The notes: generated by a model from the letters alone, not told the origin. DNA of 64,000 bases from Azorinus chamasolen (GCA_963576725.1 OY755239.1:56639453-56703452); one strand, 5' to 3'. Positions 11,085 through 22,564 are shown, counted from the stretch's first letter. Numbers and translations: made by a program.

Positions 11085-11322
11085 CCATGTCCTTCAAAAC
11101 TATTCATGTAAGAAATAAGGATACCATGAAATATACTTTGATGAAATCTTTTTAAAACATATGAATATCAGACTTTTAGCCATGACAGAAATTGTAGACA
11201 TAGGTCTATACTATTTCATGAACAATCAGACAGTCGTTTAGCTCCTAACAGGGACCATCTGGTCTGGGTCTACCGTGTTTGTAAAAAACATAATAAGGCG
11301 TCTTTGCAGTAAAAGGCTAAAT
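11085..11322 (+). mobile_element. T1 relic, full length but diverged
   Basis: ATTCATGTAAGAAATAAGG, AGCCATGACAGAAATTGTAG, then CTGGTCTGGGTCTAC in the T1 order. Confidence 0.6.
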
Positions 11323-11325
11323 TTA

Positions 11326-11440
11326 TACTGTAAAGTCTCGATGACATTCATATTTAAATGGGTGGTAGCTTAATGCAGGACAAAACAAAATATGCAGAAA
11401 GAAACCTTTTGTTTGGCACCGACAGGCTAAATGAGATTTA
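11326..11440. mobile_element. P5 left half
   Basis: TACTGTAAAGTCTCGATGACATTC then GGTGGTAGCTTAATGCAGGAC. Breaks off before the apex. Confidence 0.5.
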
Positions 11441-11671
11441 AATGGGTTAGGAATGTGACTTAATATGGACATGTATGCCTTAACATTGCCATAAATGTGT
11501 TTGTCTGGGAAGAAAGAATATGTTTTGATATTAGTCAAATGACTAATATATTCAAAATACGGTAGCAACTTCAACCGAACGGGCAATAAACATTACACTC
11601 CGTGTGCATCTTTATTGTCTTTTCTTTATTGACTGATAATTATTGTCCTGCCGTAAATATGAAAACTCATG

Positions 11672-11864
11672 ATTATTCGAACACTAAAATACGTATTATT
11701 ATCGATCTTTAAAACAAGTGGCAGCTTAATGCATAGTGAAAGTCATGCAGAAAGCTCCTCTAGGAGTTTTCTGTATGACATTCACCATGCATTAAACAAC
11801 TACCTGCCTAAAATGGTCTGAATTCTTCTGTACAGAAAATTCAAATAATCAAGATTTTACTGTA
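11672..11864. mobile_element. P5 MITE
   Basis: ATTCGAACACTAAAATACG start, core II hairpin GTGAAAGTCATGCAGAAAGCTCC / GGAGTTTTCTG, and GATTTTACTGTA end. Confidence 0.75.
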
Positions 11865-11897
11865 TGTGCATGCATGCTACATGTAATGTGTAAACAC

Positions 11898-12104
11898 ATT
11901 TGACTTAAGTAGACAGTTTCAAAACTTACCTAAATAAAACTCTGCTTCTGATCTGCTTCATACTGGCCACACGTTTGATTCATTGGTCAAGTTGTGGCCG
12001 ATTTGACTTAAGTAGACAGTTTCAAAACTTACCTAAATAAAAAATCTGCTTCTGATCTGCTTCATACTGGCCACACGTTTGATTCATTGGTCAAGTTGTG
12101 GCCG
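11898..12104 (+). repeat. Tandem duplication, 2 x ~103 bp
   Basis: 11898-12000 and 12001-12104 are almost identical (ATTTGACTTAAGTAGACAG to CAAGTTGTGGCCG), differing mainly by two extra A in the second copy. Not matched elsewhere in the window. Confidence 0.9.
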
Positions 12105-12330
12105 AACAGATGACGTCTGACCCAAATATTCAATTTGCCGTGAAATACCGATATAAAACACCAATATATATTAATTCTCTTCTTGTCAATTGTCTTGTAC
12201 CCCAATCAATATTAGACCAACATATGCCCCTGTTGCTTTTCAGAATCGGATACTTCCCATACAATACGATATACTCCGACTTAATTGATTTATATCTACA
12301 TGTGCCAGAGGAGAGATAACATTCATTTTG

Positions 12331-12568
12331 ACCATTTACTTATAGATATTCATGTAAGAAGAAATGAGAACATGCATAGTTATATATTATCTGAATTTTA
12401 TAATATGAACACAGGAAGTTTAGCCATGGCGGACTTTGTACAATCTGATCTATATAATCCCATGTAAGCAAACAGAGAAGACCCTGACATGACGAATCCT
12501 ATGACAGCCGTCTGATCTGGGTTCTCTCTGTTTGCAATGTCGTACAATAGTGAATGTATGGAATAAAT
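12331..12568 (+). mobile_element. T1 MITE, diverged
   Basis: GATATTCATGTAAGAAG, AACACAGGAAGTTTAGCCATGG, AGCAAACAGAG and CAGCCGTCTGATCTGGG occur in order. Ends are mutated. Confidence 0.65.
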
Positions 12569-12587
12569 GGTTCAGTCATTCTGATTT

Positions 12588-12793
12588 CAGTTAAAATACT
12601 CGCTAATGAAACCACGTAATCTGTTAATATAGAAGACTATAAAAATAAATGGTTGCTTAATACAGGGCAAACGTAATGAAAAACACTACTATAGGAGATT
12701 TCTGCATAACGTTTGTTCTGCATTAAGCTACCACTAACTCCAGAATTATATTTGTTTGTGTGGTCATATTAGCGATACTACATGTATACTGTA
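12588..12793. mobile_element. P4 MITE
   Basis: CAGTTAAAATACTCGCTAATG left end, CATATTAGCG..ATACTGTA right end. Apex ACTACTATAGGAGA is mutated on one arm. Confidence 0.7.
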
Positions 12794-12843
12794 TTTCTCA
12801 AACCATACTTAACTAGTTCAGCTGTAAAACCTTTGTTCTATAT

Positions 12844-13008
12844 GTAATATAATAGAACCACTTAATGAATAAACATGGGTGTCGTTATAAGCAGGTGGTT
12901 GCTTAATACAGGATAACATTACTTTTATCCTGCATAAAGTTACCACTTGCCTCTACAACCCAAAATCATACCTCTTTTAGGTGGTTGCATTATAGGGGTT
13001 TTACTGTA
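12844..13008. mobile_element. P4 MITE with shortened hairpin
   Basis: CACTTAATGAATAAACATGGGTGTC, CAGGTGGTTGCTTAATACAGGAT against ATCCTGCATAAAGTTACCACTTG, and GGGGTTTTACTGTA. Confidence 0.7.
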
Positions 13009-13117
13009 TATAGATATATACATGTACAAATATGAAAACAGTGACGAAATCAAAATTGCAGAAACAGTTGGTGAACTCATGCCCCCCACCCCCTTTCCGC
13101 GACTTTAACTCGTAGTT

Positions 13118-13190
13118 TAAAACAGCTTGGATTCAGATTAACCACCGAGTAACTCGGCGTCTTACCAGGATCCAAGCTATTTAACACAGG
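13118..13190 (+). mobile_element. T4 core hairpin fragment
   Basis: AACAGCTTGGATTCAGAT with CCGAGTAACTCGG apex and GATCCAAGCTATTT. Confidence 0.55.
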
Positions 13191-13355
13191 ACCAAAAGTT
13201 TTTTTCTAAAGTTTGTTTGTATCGGAAGTAGTCAAAAGTGTACCAGGTCCTGATTTGAGCAGTCGTTATTTTCTCACAATGGGGTTTTGAGAAACTAATT
13301 TCAATACCATGTAAGAAATAAATGTGTGCGTATTTAGCTATACATGTACTTGAAG

Positions 13356-13561
13356 TACAGTAAAATCCCTCTAAACCGGAATTCTAGTAGGGAAGCATTT
13401 AGATACTTTCAAACAAATGGCTGCATAATGCAGAGTGAGTAATGCAGAACGCTCCTCTATGAGCTTTCTGCATGGCTTTCATCCTGCATTAAGTTGCAAC
13501 CTGTCCCTAAGACCGATATCTATACTAGATTTAACGTCTGGTTTAGAGGGGGATTGCTGTA
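13356..13561. mobile_element. P1 MITE
   Basis: TACAGTAAAATCCCTCTAAACCGG and GTTTAGAGGGGGATTGCTGTA ends. A short deletion in the left stem removes part of GGTGAAAGTC. Confidence 0.8.
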
Positions 13562-14239
13562 TTTAACTTAACAAAAATATTATTTTATACATTATTTAAT
13601 ACAGATTGAGGAAACATGTTTTGTATAATTACAATACATGTATTATGAAATGTAGATTTTACATTGTTTATGACAACACTAGTGATGCAAATTAATATTA
13701 TATGTACTTTTGTCCAGTATTATTACAGCATTTCAGTGTGAACGTTTTAACAGTGCTGATAAAAAGCATGTGTGATAGAGATTGATATTCCTGCTCAATG
13801 AACGTTCCCGATGGCAAACCTTTACGAATATCACTATATCAAACCGTTCTAGAAATGGCAACATTAGCTAGACAAGGGAAGCCCTAGGACACATTTGCCG
13901 TACCAATTTGAAGTCGTATATCTGTCAATTATTGGTTTTGTACATGTACATTCGTAACGAGGACGGCTTGTGAAACCAGACAAAAGCCTATGAAAGATAA
14001 AGTGGCTGACACAGCATTCGTTCAACTAAATAAGCATTTAACGTTTATCCCACTATACGGGACCTGAATCGCATTTGCAAACAGTTTGGATCCTCATGAT
14101 ATTACAGTATTCCATATCATGTTTGGACAAACAAAATGTACAGAGTACCCAATCCTGCGCAATACAGTTCCTTGTGACTCAACAATTACAATTTGGGCAA
14201 TTATACATTCAACTTATTCCCATACAAGAAAGACAGGGG

Positions 14240-14446
14240 TACAGTAAAACTCCTCTAAACCGGACGTTCAAAAATGGTATAAATATCGGTCTTGGAGACA
14301 GGTGTCTCCTTGATGCAGGGTGAACGTCATGCAGAAAGCTCCTCTAGGAGCTTTCTGTATGACTTTCATCTTGCATTAAGCAGCCACTTGCTAAAATGTC
14401 TAAAGTTTTTTCTATTAGAAATCAGTTTAGAGGGGGAGTTACTGTA
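14240..14446. mobile_element. P1 MITE
   Basis: TACAGTAAAACTCCTCTAAACCGG to TTTAGAGGGGGAGTTACTGTA. Core II stem with apex GCTCCTCTAGGAGC. Confidence 0.85.
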
Positions 14447-14602
14447 TTCTAAAACAAACGTAACTGGTGTCCAGTCTCTACTATATTTTCCAGAATGTTC
14501 TTGAGATTTTAGATTGAGAACAGTTTGGTGGATTAAATTCGTAGAGTGTTCTGAACGTTCACGATTTTATAAAAAAAAACCAACTAACTGAACCAACACA
14601 AA

Positions 14603-14964
14603 TACAGTAAATCCTCTCTAAACCGGACTATTTTAGTAGGGAAGAATTTAAATATATTAACCCTTTCCTCCATAAATATTCATGGAAGAAATAATGACGT
14701 CATGAATATACATGTAAATTAGATAATTTCACTGTAGAATCATATCTATATTATATCATAGGCAAACAGAGCCGGTCTGATCTGGGACTAGTCAGTTTGC
14801 AAAGGCGTAGAAAACGTATTTATTGAGTAAAGGGTAAAGGCAGGTGGTTGCTTAATGATAGAGGAGCTTTCTGCATGACTTTTACCCTGCATTAAACTGC
14901 CACCTGTCTCCAAGACCGATATTTACACTAAATTGAACGTCTGGTATAGAGGGCTTTTAATGTA
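14603..14964. mobile_element. P1 MITE interrupted by T1
   Basis: TACAGTAAATCCTCTCTAAACCGG start and TATAGAGGGCTTTTAATGTA end. The left half is split by the T1 copy, and the left hairpin arm is reduced. Confidence 0.78.
14657..14837 (+). mobile_element. T1 MITE nested in P1
   Basis: TTAACCCTTTCCTCCATAAATATTCATG to GAGTAAAGGGTAAA. The hairpin has collapsed to AGAGCCGGTCTGATCTGGG. Confidence 0.8.
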
Positions 14965-14976
14965 CATGTAACTATA

Positions 14977-15171
14977 GTATAGTCTGTCTTAAGCGACCAT
15001 CCATTTATTGAACATAGGAGTCTTAAAAAGCAGGTGGTTGCTTAATGCAGAACACAAGTTATGCAGAAAGCTCCTATAGGAGCTTTCTGCATAACTTTTG
15101 ACCTGCATTAAGCTACCACATGCCTTATAGATCTATAATTATGATGGTCGCTTAAGCCAAGTTCTACTGTA
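14977..15171. mobile_element. P3 MITE
   Basis: CTGTCTTAAGCGACC left and GGTCGCTTAAGCCAAGTTCTACTGTA right. Hairpin AAGTTATGCAGAAAGCTCC with apex GCTCCTATAGGAGC at 15070-15083. Confidence 0.82.
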
Positions 15172-15650
15172 TGTACTTGATGTTTGATGTACTTGTATAT
15201 GTCCATCTGTTTGACACCCTGACATAATTATCTTTATTTCTCTAGGTTATAAGGCATGTTGCCATTAACAAAAAACAAGCAAATAGTGTTTGTAATATAA
15301 GCATACTTGCATTAGACTTGATAAAAAATTCGTTGATTTATTGATCACTGTTTATGTACACAACCATAGAAAGTTACTTGTATTTCAAACATATTTACGA
15401 TCATTTGAGGCTGTTAAATATTCGGGAAGTAAATATCATTTATCAATAAACTGTTTCGTTATGCAGGAACATTTGTATAAACATTTATCTATTTACCAGA
15501 ACTAAAATAAAACATATTGTTTGAGAAATGTGAGTGAGTGAGATTTGAAATGGGTTTCTTGCATGAGTGTGCATTACTGTAGGCGCATTGTAATTGGTAT
15601 AGCGATTTATCATATGCCTTATCTTTGCACGTGCCACCTGGGAAACTGTG

Positions 15651-15925
15651 TACAGTTGAACTTCGATATCTAGGAACTTGGAAAACCGAACAGGTCAAAA
15701 TCGAACTAAAAGCTCGGTCCTTCCAAAACGTACAATACAGAATTGCTGTTAAATGTATCACGACGGATATCTAGAAACACATGTGACAGCTTAATGTATG
15801 TATAAAGTAATGCTGAAAGCTCCTGCAGAAATTGTCCAGAATAGAAATTAGATAACTCGAACTTTTGTTATCTCGAATTAATTTGTATATTCCCTTGAAG
15901 TTCAAGATATCGAAGTTCAACTGTA
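15651..15925. mobile_element. P2 MITE
   Basis: TACAGTTGAACTTCGATATCTAGG and CAAGATATCGAAGTTCAACTGTA ends. The central hairpin has lost its right arm. Confidence 0.82.
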
Positions 15926-15970
15926 TCTCAATAAGGTGAAAACAATATCTGCAACTGCACCAAACATTTA

Positions 15971-16220
15971 CCGTTTTCCTTATAAATATTTATGCAAGAA
16001 ATAATGAAATTCAATTTTGAAAGTATTAATTAGTCTCATTTTTGTAATTACACGTAAATACATGAAATATTGAACATGGAAAAAACTGTAGAGCCATGTC
16101 TATTTTATTCCGCAAGCAAACAGGATATAAACTCTGTACAGCTCCTACTGAAATTGCATGCTCTAAGTCTACTCTGTTTGCTAAGAAGGATAGAACGTGT
16201 AAAGAAAACGAAGTAAAGCG
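15971..16220 (+). mobile_element. T1 relic
   Basis: TTATAAATATTTATGCAAGAAATAATG, AAACTGTAGAGCC, CGCAAGCAAACAG and TCTACTCTGTTTGC occur in order. The apex is lost. Confidence 0.6.
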
Positions 16221-16435
16221 TTCATCTACCTATTGCCGTTCGCGATAATAGGCAGGGTTATCGAGGGCAATTTCCTCTGTATTTCACACAGTCGGTCGAA
16301 GGGTGTGCGATAAATCGGGCGCACTTAACATACCACATTAAGGGGACAACTGCACCGAGCAATCTTACAGCTAACAATATAGTGTACTTCTCCAAAACGT
16401 ATTGTATTATTGCGCCATGTAATACTTTCCTGTTC

Positions 16436-16650
16436 ATTAAACTTTTTTATGATAAATATATTCATGTAAGAAATAATGTCATCATGAATATTTTGTTCAA
16501 TTTCATAATGGTATTGGTGGCCCTGGCAGAAGCCATATAATTCCATAAGCGAATAGAGCAGACCCCGATCAGACACCTCCTATGGTACATGTAGTCGTCG
16601 GATCGGGGTATACTATGCTTGCAAATGCGTTTATATTTGAAAAAAAGGAT
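16436..16650 (+). mobile_element. T1 MITE, diverged
   Basis: ATATTCATGTAAGAAATAATG, GCAGACCCCGATCAGAC and GTCGTCGGATCGGGG. The apex carries a TACATGTA insertion. Confidence 0.65.
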
Positions 16651-16815
16651 CAACAACGTTCCGGTGGCAACTACAAAACGCACCTTGCTTTTTTTAAATG
16701 TTGAATGTTTAAGCATTGTATAGAATGGTCAAATGATTATTGTATTTCAGTCTAGATTCTGAAACACATTGTGATGAGTTCTAACTGATTAGTTTTATTT
16801 TTTACTAATTGAATT

Positions 16816-16930
16816 AACCCTTTCAACCCGGGATACTCATGCACTGCCATTTGCAAACAGCGTAGACTCAGATCAGATGGCTCCTATTGGAGCCCTTTTA
16901 TCAGGTTCTGCACTATTTGTCAATTAAACT
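16816..16930. mobile_element. Core I element fragment
   Basis: TTAACCCTTTCAACC start, TTTGCAAACAGCGTAGACTCAGATCAGATGG, apex GCTCCTATTGGAGC, then the end is lost. Confidence 0.55.
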
Positions 16931-17014
16931 TCCGATACAAGTTTAAGCCTTTCATACTATATGGACATTTATAGTATAGCACTGATAGGATATTCCACCC
17001 AGGTAGTCCAGGGC

Positions 17015-17265
17015 TTAACCCTTTCGTCCATGAATATTCATGTAACAAATGATGATGCCATGGATATTAATTATATTTATTTGTAATAATAGTACAAGGA
17101 CACATGATATTGTAGCCATGGTAGAAACTGTATACTCATATATATAGTATATCATAAGCAAACAGAGCAGACCCTGATCAGACGGTTCCTATAGGAGCCT
17201 TCTGATCTGGGTCTACTCTGTTTGCAAAGGCATAGTAAGGCGTATTTATGAAGTCACGGGCTTAC
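17015..17265 (+). mobile_element. T1 MITE, complete
   Basis: TTAACCCTTTCGTCCATGAATATTCATG start, GCCATGGTAGAAACTG, and core GCAGACCCTGATCAGACGG / CCTTCTGATCTGGGTCTAC with an intact central CTATAG. Confidence 0.85.
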
Positions 17266-17333
17266 ATGTAAATGATTATTGAGGTTAGATATATGGATAT
17301 GGTGTGTCGGTTACAGTTATAAATATATTCATA

Positions 17334-17533
17334 TACTGTAAATCCCCTCTAAACCGCACGCCGAAATAAGTGTCGGTCTTTCAGCTAGGTGAAAACTTAA
17401 TGCAGTGTGGAAGTCATGCAGAAAGCTCTCAAAGGAGCTTTCTGCATGACTTTCACCCTGCATTCAGCAACCACCTGTCTAAACGTATCTAAATTCGTCT
17501 CTGCTTATTCCGTTTTAGAGGGATTTTACAGTA
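17334..17533. mobile_element. P1 MITE
   Basis: TACTGTAAATCCCCTCTAAACCG to GTTTTAGAGGGATTTTACAGTA. Stem GTCATGCAGAAAGCTC / GAGCTTTCTGCATGAC. Confidence 0.82.
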
Positions 17534-17539
17534 CGTGTT

Positions 17540-18250
17540 TAAGCTATCCCAAAATGCTTTGAACTGGTACACTGTCTCAATCTCAATTGAACTGGTACAG
17601 CCTATCTCAACTTCGTTGTGTGTTGCCATCGTGTATGATACGCTGTATCAGCGACTCAGTTGCTATATCTCTTTGCCGATGTAAAGCCTTCGGATATGAG
17701 AAGCCATTGATATGCCCCTCTATATTCTAGCCATGTTCTCTTAATTACTATAATAACAGCATCTCTCAGGTAGCGCCCTGTCTAGTAATTGGGCACTTAA
17801 TGAAAAATGGGCGCAGAAGTGTTTCTCAGGATTGCCTCTCAAGTGTTTGTTTAGATCAGAGTCTACTAAATCATTTATCATATGCCTCCATTATAACGTT
17901 TATGCTTGTAACAGTTTCCTTAAATCCCTTTGACCATTGAGTTACCTCTCAAATGAAAGGCTCACTCAAGTGTTTCTAACGAATGACTCAATGGCATTTG
18001 CCATCCGCAAAACTTAACAACAGATTGTAAAACAAGGTAACGATATCGCATTCGAGTTCCCTAAAAATACTATCCTCTCAAAGTGTCAATTCTGCAAATG
18101 ACAACTTAAACATATATAGATATTAACATAATTATGTTACCAGCACATTCCCTAGAGTCTGCGATGTTGATAGGTATCTGTTTTATTTAGGAATCCGGAA
18201 TTTGTCAATATTAACCACGGATTCCCTATACGCTTTGTTTTATCAGTTAG
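17540..18250. other. Intergenic, no feature seen
   Basis: Only a short direct repeat of GAACTGGTACA near 17563-17600. No gene or known element recognised. Confidence 0.5.
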
Positions 18251-18261
18251 ATTGAGGCCGA

Positions 18262-18512
18262 TTAACCCTGTACTCCATGGATATCCATGAAAAGAAATAA
18301 CGACGCCATGAATATTAATTAGATTTATTTTGATAATGGTATATGAACACTGGACAATTTGACCATAGAAGAAACTGTAGAGTTATATCTTTATTATATG
18401 ATAAGCAAACAGAGCAGACCCAGATCAGACGCCTCCTATAGGAGCCGTCTGATCTGGGTCTACTATGTTTGCTGGGGCATAGAAAGGCGTACTTATGGCC
18501 ACAGCGATTACC
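18262..18512 (+). mobile_element. T1 MITE
   Basis: TTAACCCTGTACTCCATGG start, a stem almost perfect around CTCCTATAGGAG, and AGAAAGGCGTACTTATGG. The right terminus has decayed. Confidence 0.8.
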
Positions 18513-18538
18513 ACAATGATGTTAGGTCTCGACTGCTT

Positions 18539-18754
18539 TTAACTCTTTCGCTGTCAATTTTTGTCGTCAGCAAATGTTATCCTCAGCGGTGATATTATTT
18601 GTTTATTTATTTTTACTCATTTGTATTTAAAGCAACAAGGCCACAGTAACAAGCAGTTTGAAACCTAATGAGACGACGAAGTACTTGGTGTCTCATCTGG
18701 ATCCAAACTATTTAAACATATAATCACAGATGCAACATTGGCAACGAAAGAGTA
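18539..18754 (-). mobile_element. T4 MITE, reverse, diverged
   Basis: TTAACTCTTTCGCTGTCAA start with GTCGTCAGCAAA, then AAACCTAATGAGACG..GTCTCATCTGGATCC and GGCAACGAAAGAG. Confidence 0.7.
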
Positions 18755-18757
18755 CAT

Positions 18758-18958
18758 TATTGTAAGATTAATGATATCATGAACATTAATTAGACTTTTA
18801 TAATGACACACAAACACTTTGGCTTTCGGCCATGGCAGAAACTATAAGATTTATATCATTTCGTAAGCAATCAGAGCAGACCCGGCAGGAGTCGTCTGAT
18901 CTGGGTCTCCTCTGTTTGCAAGGCATTAACACATGTATCTGTGGAGTTAAAGTTTACA
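18758..18958 (+). mobile_element. T1 MITE, eroded at both ends
   Basis: GATTAATGATATCATGAAC, GGCCATGGCAGAAAC, AGCAGACCCGG and AGTCGTCTGATCTGGGTC. The left stem is mostly lost. Confidence 0.65.
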
Positions 18959-18980
18959 CAAGAAATAAAACTACAGAGGA

Positions 18981-19170
18981 TTAAAGAGGAAGTCCCTACA
19001 ATGAACGCATATTTTTCAATAATATCATATAACTTGGTATGTGTTATGTTCAATCATTATCATGAACATTGTCAAATTGAACTTATATCGAAACATGCCC
19101 CTGTGATTTAAAATAAACCGTTTTCATCCATACTTATAATTTTTGTTCTACAATAAAATACAATCGACCT
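18981..19170. mobile_element. T8 element, one arm
   Basis: TTAAAGAGGAAGTCCCTACA terminus, then ATATCGAAACATGCCCCTGTGAT and AATTTTTGTTCTACAA in the order of the right arm of the complete copy at 32018-32520. Confidence 0.7.
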
Positions 19171-19620
19171 CAGTTGAACAGTTAACGAGACTAAAACGCG
19201 AACCGAAAAAATACTAATACATTGTAGAATATCATCTGGTCACATGAAAATTGCGTCTCCGACTGGTTTTCTTGCGATATATTTCTTCATGTAATTGTTA
19301 GGCATTTCTAAAACACGTTGCAAGTATATACTGTCATTTTAAATTTTATGGTACATGCTTAAACTCAAGCCTATTACATGTACACAGTGAGATTACTTCC
19401 AACTCGTCTGATTATTTGAGAAACTGCTAGCTAGATGTCAAACACCTTGGACCTCATCTGGACCCAAGTTGTTTGTACATGTAAGTTGCGCTTAGTAGAA
19501 CAAGGTTTACAGTACATTGGGACGTATAAATGGGATGGGGACGAAGAGGGATGAGCGTATAAATATTTTGTTTATTTGTGGATCACTACTCGCTCAAGAT
19601 TGTGTACGCCTGTATTCGAA
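19171..19620. other. Intergenic, little seen
   Basis: A very weak T4-like piece near 19430-19475 (CACCTTGGACCTCATCTGG). Otherwise no feature. Confidence 0.4.
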
Positions 19621-19625
19621 TATAA

Positions 19626-19837
19626 TTAACCCATAATGCTGAATTTTCAAATGAACTATCCTAAAGTTAAAACATGTCAAGCTTACGGTGACTATTTAGG
19701 GATTTTCTAAACAAAACTGTAACATGACAAACAGTGCATGCCCTGGTGAGAGGGCTCCTCTGTAGGAGCCCTCTAATCTGGGTCTACACTGTTTGTAAAG
19801 GGCATTAGTGACTCTTGTCCCGCTTTGTAAGTGTTAA
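19626..19837 (+). mobile_element. T6 MITE, second copy
   Basis: TTAACCCATAATGCTGAATTTTC start. Stem CCCTGGTGAGAGGGCTCC / GGAGCCCTCTAATCTGGG. TTGTAAGTGTTAAA end. Confidence 0.8.
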
Positions 19838-19849
19838 ACATCGGTAATT

Positions 19850-20450
19850 AAACATCTAGTCGTATGTCTAGCTTTTATGTTCGTTGCATGCGTTATTTAT
19901 ATAATTTTTATAATAAATGTTTTAACCTTGAACATTATGTAAACATGTACGTGTCCTGCTACATTAGCCCTTGTCCCTCTTATACCGGGTAGTATTGTAC
20001 ATGTACTCCGGTGGTTTCCGTTGCGCTGTATTGTATTGTGTTCTGTAGTATTAATTGCATGCATTGTATTGTATAGTATTACTTTCTATTATAGTGTGTA
20101 TTGTGTTATGAAGCAGACACATTAGAAAAACAGTCCATCAGCAAATTGTAAAAGGTTTTAATTATTCAGTCTTACAGAGTTAAATCTACTGACATAACAG
20201 TGTAAAATCTGAATACTTGGTTAAATCCCTGGTCCTTCTTGGATCCCATTATTTTTTATGCAAAATTAATTTCCGCGTTCGGTTATTGCTGACAAATGAC
20301 TACACGTGAGGTTTTGTTTAAAATATAACATCATTTTATTTTTTGTTTAAGACATCGCGGAACAAGCAGAGACGTCTAATATTGTCGCACGTAAATACCG
20401 TATATGGTGCTAGCCAATCACTTGACCGTGATTTATATAGAAATTCTGTT
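19850..20450. other. Intergenic with GTATTGTATTG tracts
   Basis: 20030-20110 is rich in TGTATTGTATTGTG-type simple sequence. No gene or element recognised. Confidence 0.5.
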
Positions 20451-20458
20451 GTATTCCT

Positions 20459-20610
20459 TAACCTTTTCCCTCATATAAACGTGTTTTCACGCATTTGCAA
20501 ACAGAGTAGACCCAGATCAGACGGTTCCTAGTTTTATAATGGAACTTGAAAGATTGCAATGTTACGCCTTCTATATTTTGTTGTTACTATTTGTCATAAT
20601 AATTATGTCA
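20459..20610 (-). mobile_element. T1b MITE, reverse, truncated
   Basis: TTAACCTTTTCCCTCATATAAACG and GCAAACAGAGTAGACCCAGATCAGACGG. The second stem arm is missing and the sequence ends near the pearl-like element. Confidence 0.65.
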
Positions 20611-20621
20611 TCTGAAAATTT

Positions 20622-21370
20622 AATACATGGGGACGATGCCATGGCAAAAATAAATATTTATGTTGAGTTTCATTGAATTCTGTCAATCCGTTACAGAGGT
20701 ATACATGTAGCATTGGACGGAAAAATATATGATTTTTGAAAATCAAAAGGCAATAACTTCTAAATGCTACAAGTGACCTGGGAAAGTAATACATGGGAAT
20801 GATGCCCCAGTGATAGCAAATATTCATGTCAAGTTTCATTGAATTCGGTCAATCCGTAACAGAGATAATTGGCATCAGTTGGAAAAAGTATGTCATTTTT
20901 GCGTACAAAAGGGCAATAACTCCTAAATGCTGCAAGCGATCCGGAAAAGTAATACATGGGAATGATGCCCCAGTTATAACAAATATTCATGTCGAGTTTC
21001 ATTGAATTCTTTTAATCCGTTACAGAGATATGGCATCAGAGGGCAGTGATAGCAAATATTCATATCTAGATTCATTGAATTCTGTCAATCAATTACAGAG
21101 ATATGGCACCGGACGGAAAAATGTGTCACTTTTGTGTATAAAAGGGCAATAACTCCTACATGCTACAAGCGATATGGAAAAGTAATACATGGGAACGGTC
21201 CCCCAGTGATAACATATATCCATGTCGAGTTACATTGAATTCTGTCAACCCGTTACAAAGATATGGCATCGGACGGAAATCGGACGGACGGAAGGACGGA
21301 CGGGCGGAAGGACGGACGGACGGACAAACCCAAAACAATATCCCTCTGACTTTGGCAGGGGATAACAATA
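20622..21370 (+). mobile_element. Pearl/Helentron-like element
   Basis: Core repeats of about 163-166 bp start AATACATGGGAATGATGCC at 20622, 20788, 20951 and 21183. The third unit carries an internal partial duplication. They are followed by a GGAC tetranucleotide array (21270-21325) and a tail CAATATCCCTCTGACTTTGGCAGGGG with a small hairpin. Tandem cores plus a tetranucleotide microsatellite are the known layout of bivalve pearl elements, now grouped with Helentrons. No Rep/helicase is encoded. Confidence 0.75.
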
Positions 21371-21419
21371 TTAACATATGTAGATCTACATTATATTCAA
21401 ATAAGCGTCTTATATAAAA

Positions 21420-21670
21420 ATTGTATTGCATCGTATCGTATTTTGTTGCATTACATTACATTGTATTTCATTGTATTGTATTGGATATATTGTATTGTAT
21501 TTTATCATTTAATACACGTATTGTTTATATCAGATTGCATCGCATCGCACCGTATTGCATCACAGCGCATCGCATCGCATTGCATCGCATCGTATCGTGG
21601 CGCATCGCGTTTTGCTCATCGCATCGGGACGCAACGTATCGCAACGCAACATATGGTTTCGCATGGAAAA
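21420..21670. repeat. Low-complexity pentamer tract
   Basis: ATTGT-type units grade into GCATC/GCAAC-type units (GCATCGCATCGCA). Open frames here are compositional artefacts. Confidence 0.85.
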
Positions 21671-21839
21671 GTATCGTATGTAGACATCAGACATACATAT
21701 TGTATTATATCATGATTATGTTTAATATCGAGCTTAATATATGCCAGGTACAGTATATACAGAACGCCATGCAGAAATACCACTTTTTACCAATTTAGAC
21801 AAGCTTCGAGAATGTATTGCAAACAAAGTGAATTATGTC

Positions 21840-22280
21840 TGTTGATGGAAGTGGGCATGTGCAATCTATATAGACGCACTGGCCAAAATCTGCTAATAAC
21901 ACACAGTAGCACGGAATATATCACACAAGCAACACTCATCCATAGTTTGTTCCAATATGTGACATCTTAATTAAGCAAGAAACACATGAACATGTATTAT
22001 TATTTGCAGTCAGAGAATATTCTCAGTCGCAGAATCTGATTTTTCAGTGGTATACAGAAACCTTGTCGGATACAGAGAAAACATAGCCTGTGAACCTGAT
22101 AATGACAGGCGAGAAACGGAGAGAGAAGTGTACTTTATTTCGAAAACGTGAATACAAAATGCTTTCCAGTAGACCTAAAATCATACTTCGTGTTGTAAAT
22201 GTTAAAACTGACAGTTGAATAGATAAATGTACAGAGACACGTTAATCTATATTCATTCAGTATGCTCTGCAATAACTCAG
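21840..22280. other. Intergenic, no feature seen
   Basis: No gene, element or strong repeat recognised. Confidence 0.5.
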
Positions 22281-22287
22281 ATACGCC

Positions 22288-22480
22288 ATAGGTCCAGATA
22301 AGATGCGTAAATTAAAACACTTTCAAAACTAACTTCTTTGTTTCTCCACATCACCCTATGCTGTGACCACTCTTTAGAATCGTCTCGTCGAGACGATTCT
22401 AAAGAGTGATCACAACATAGGGTTTGGTGGAAAAATGGCGATTTTAGAATTTGAGTTCGCAGTTTTATCTGCAGCTCTGT
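22288..22480. mobile_element. H1 MITE
   Basis: AGGTCCAGATAAGATGCGTAAATT left and TTATCTGCAGCTCTGT right. Stem TGACCACTCTTTAGAATCGTC / GACGATTCTAAAGAGTGATCA with TCGTCGAGA-type apex. Confidence 0.82.
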
Positions 22481-22564
22481 TATCCCGCTGTGATAATGTA
22501 ATGTCTATTGGATCTGGTGCAATTCTGACTACTTGTATAAGGTTTAGGGAGGCTATTGACCGAA

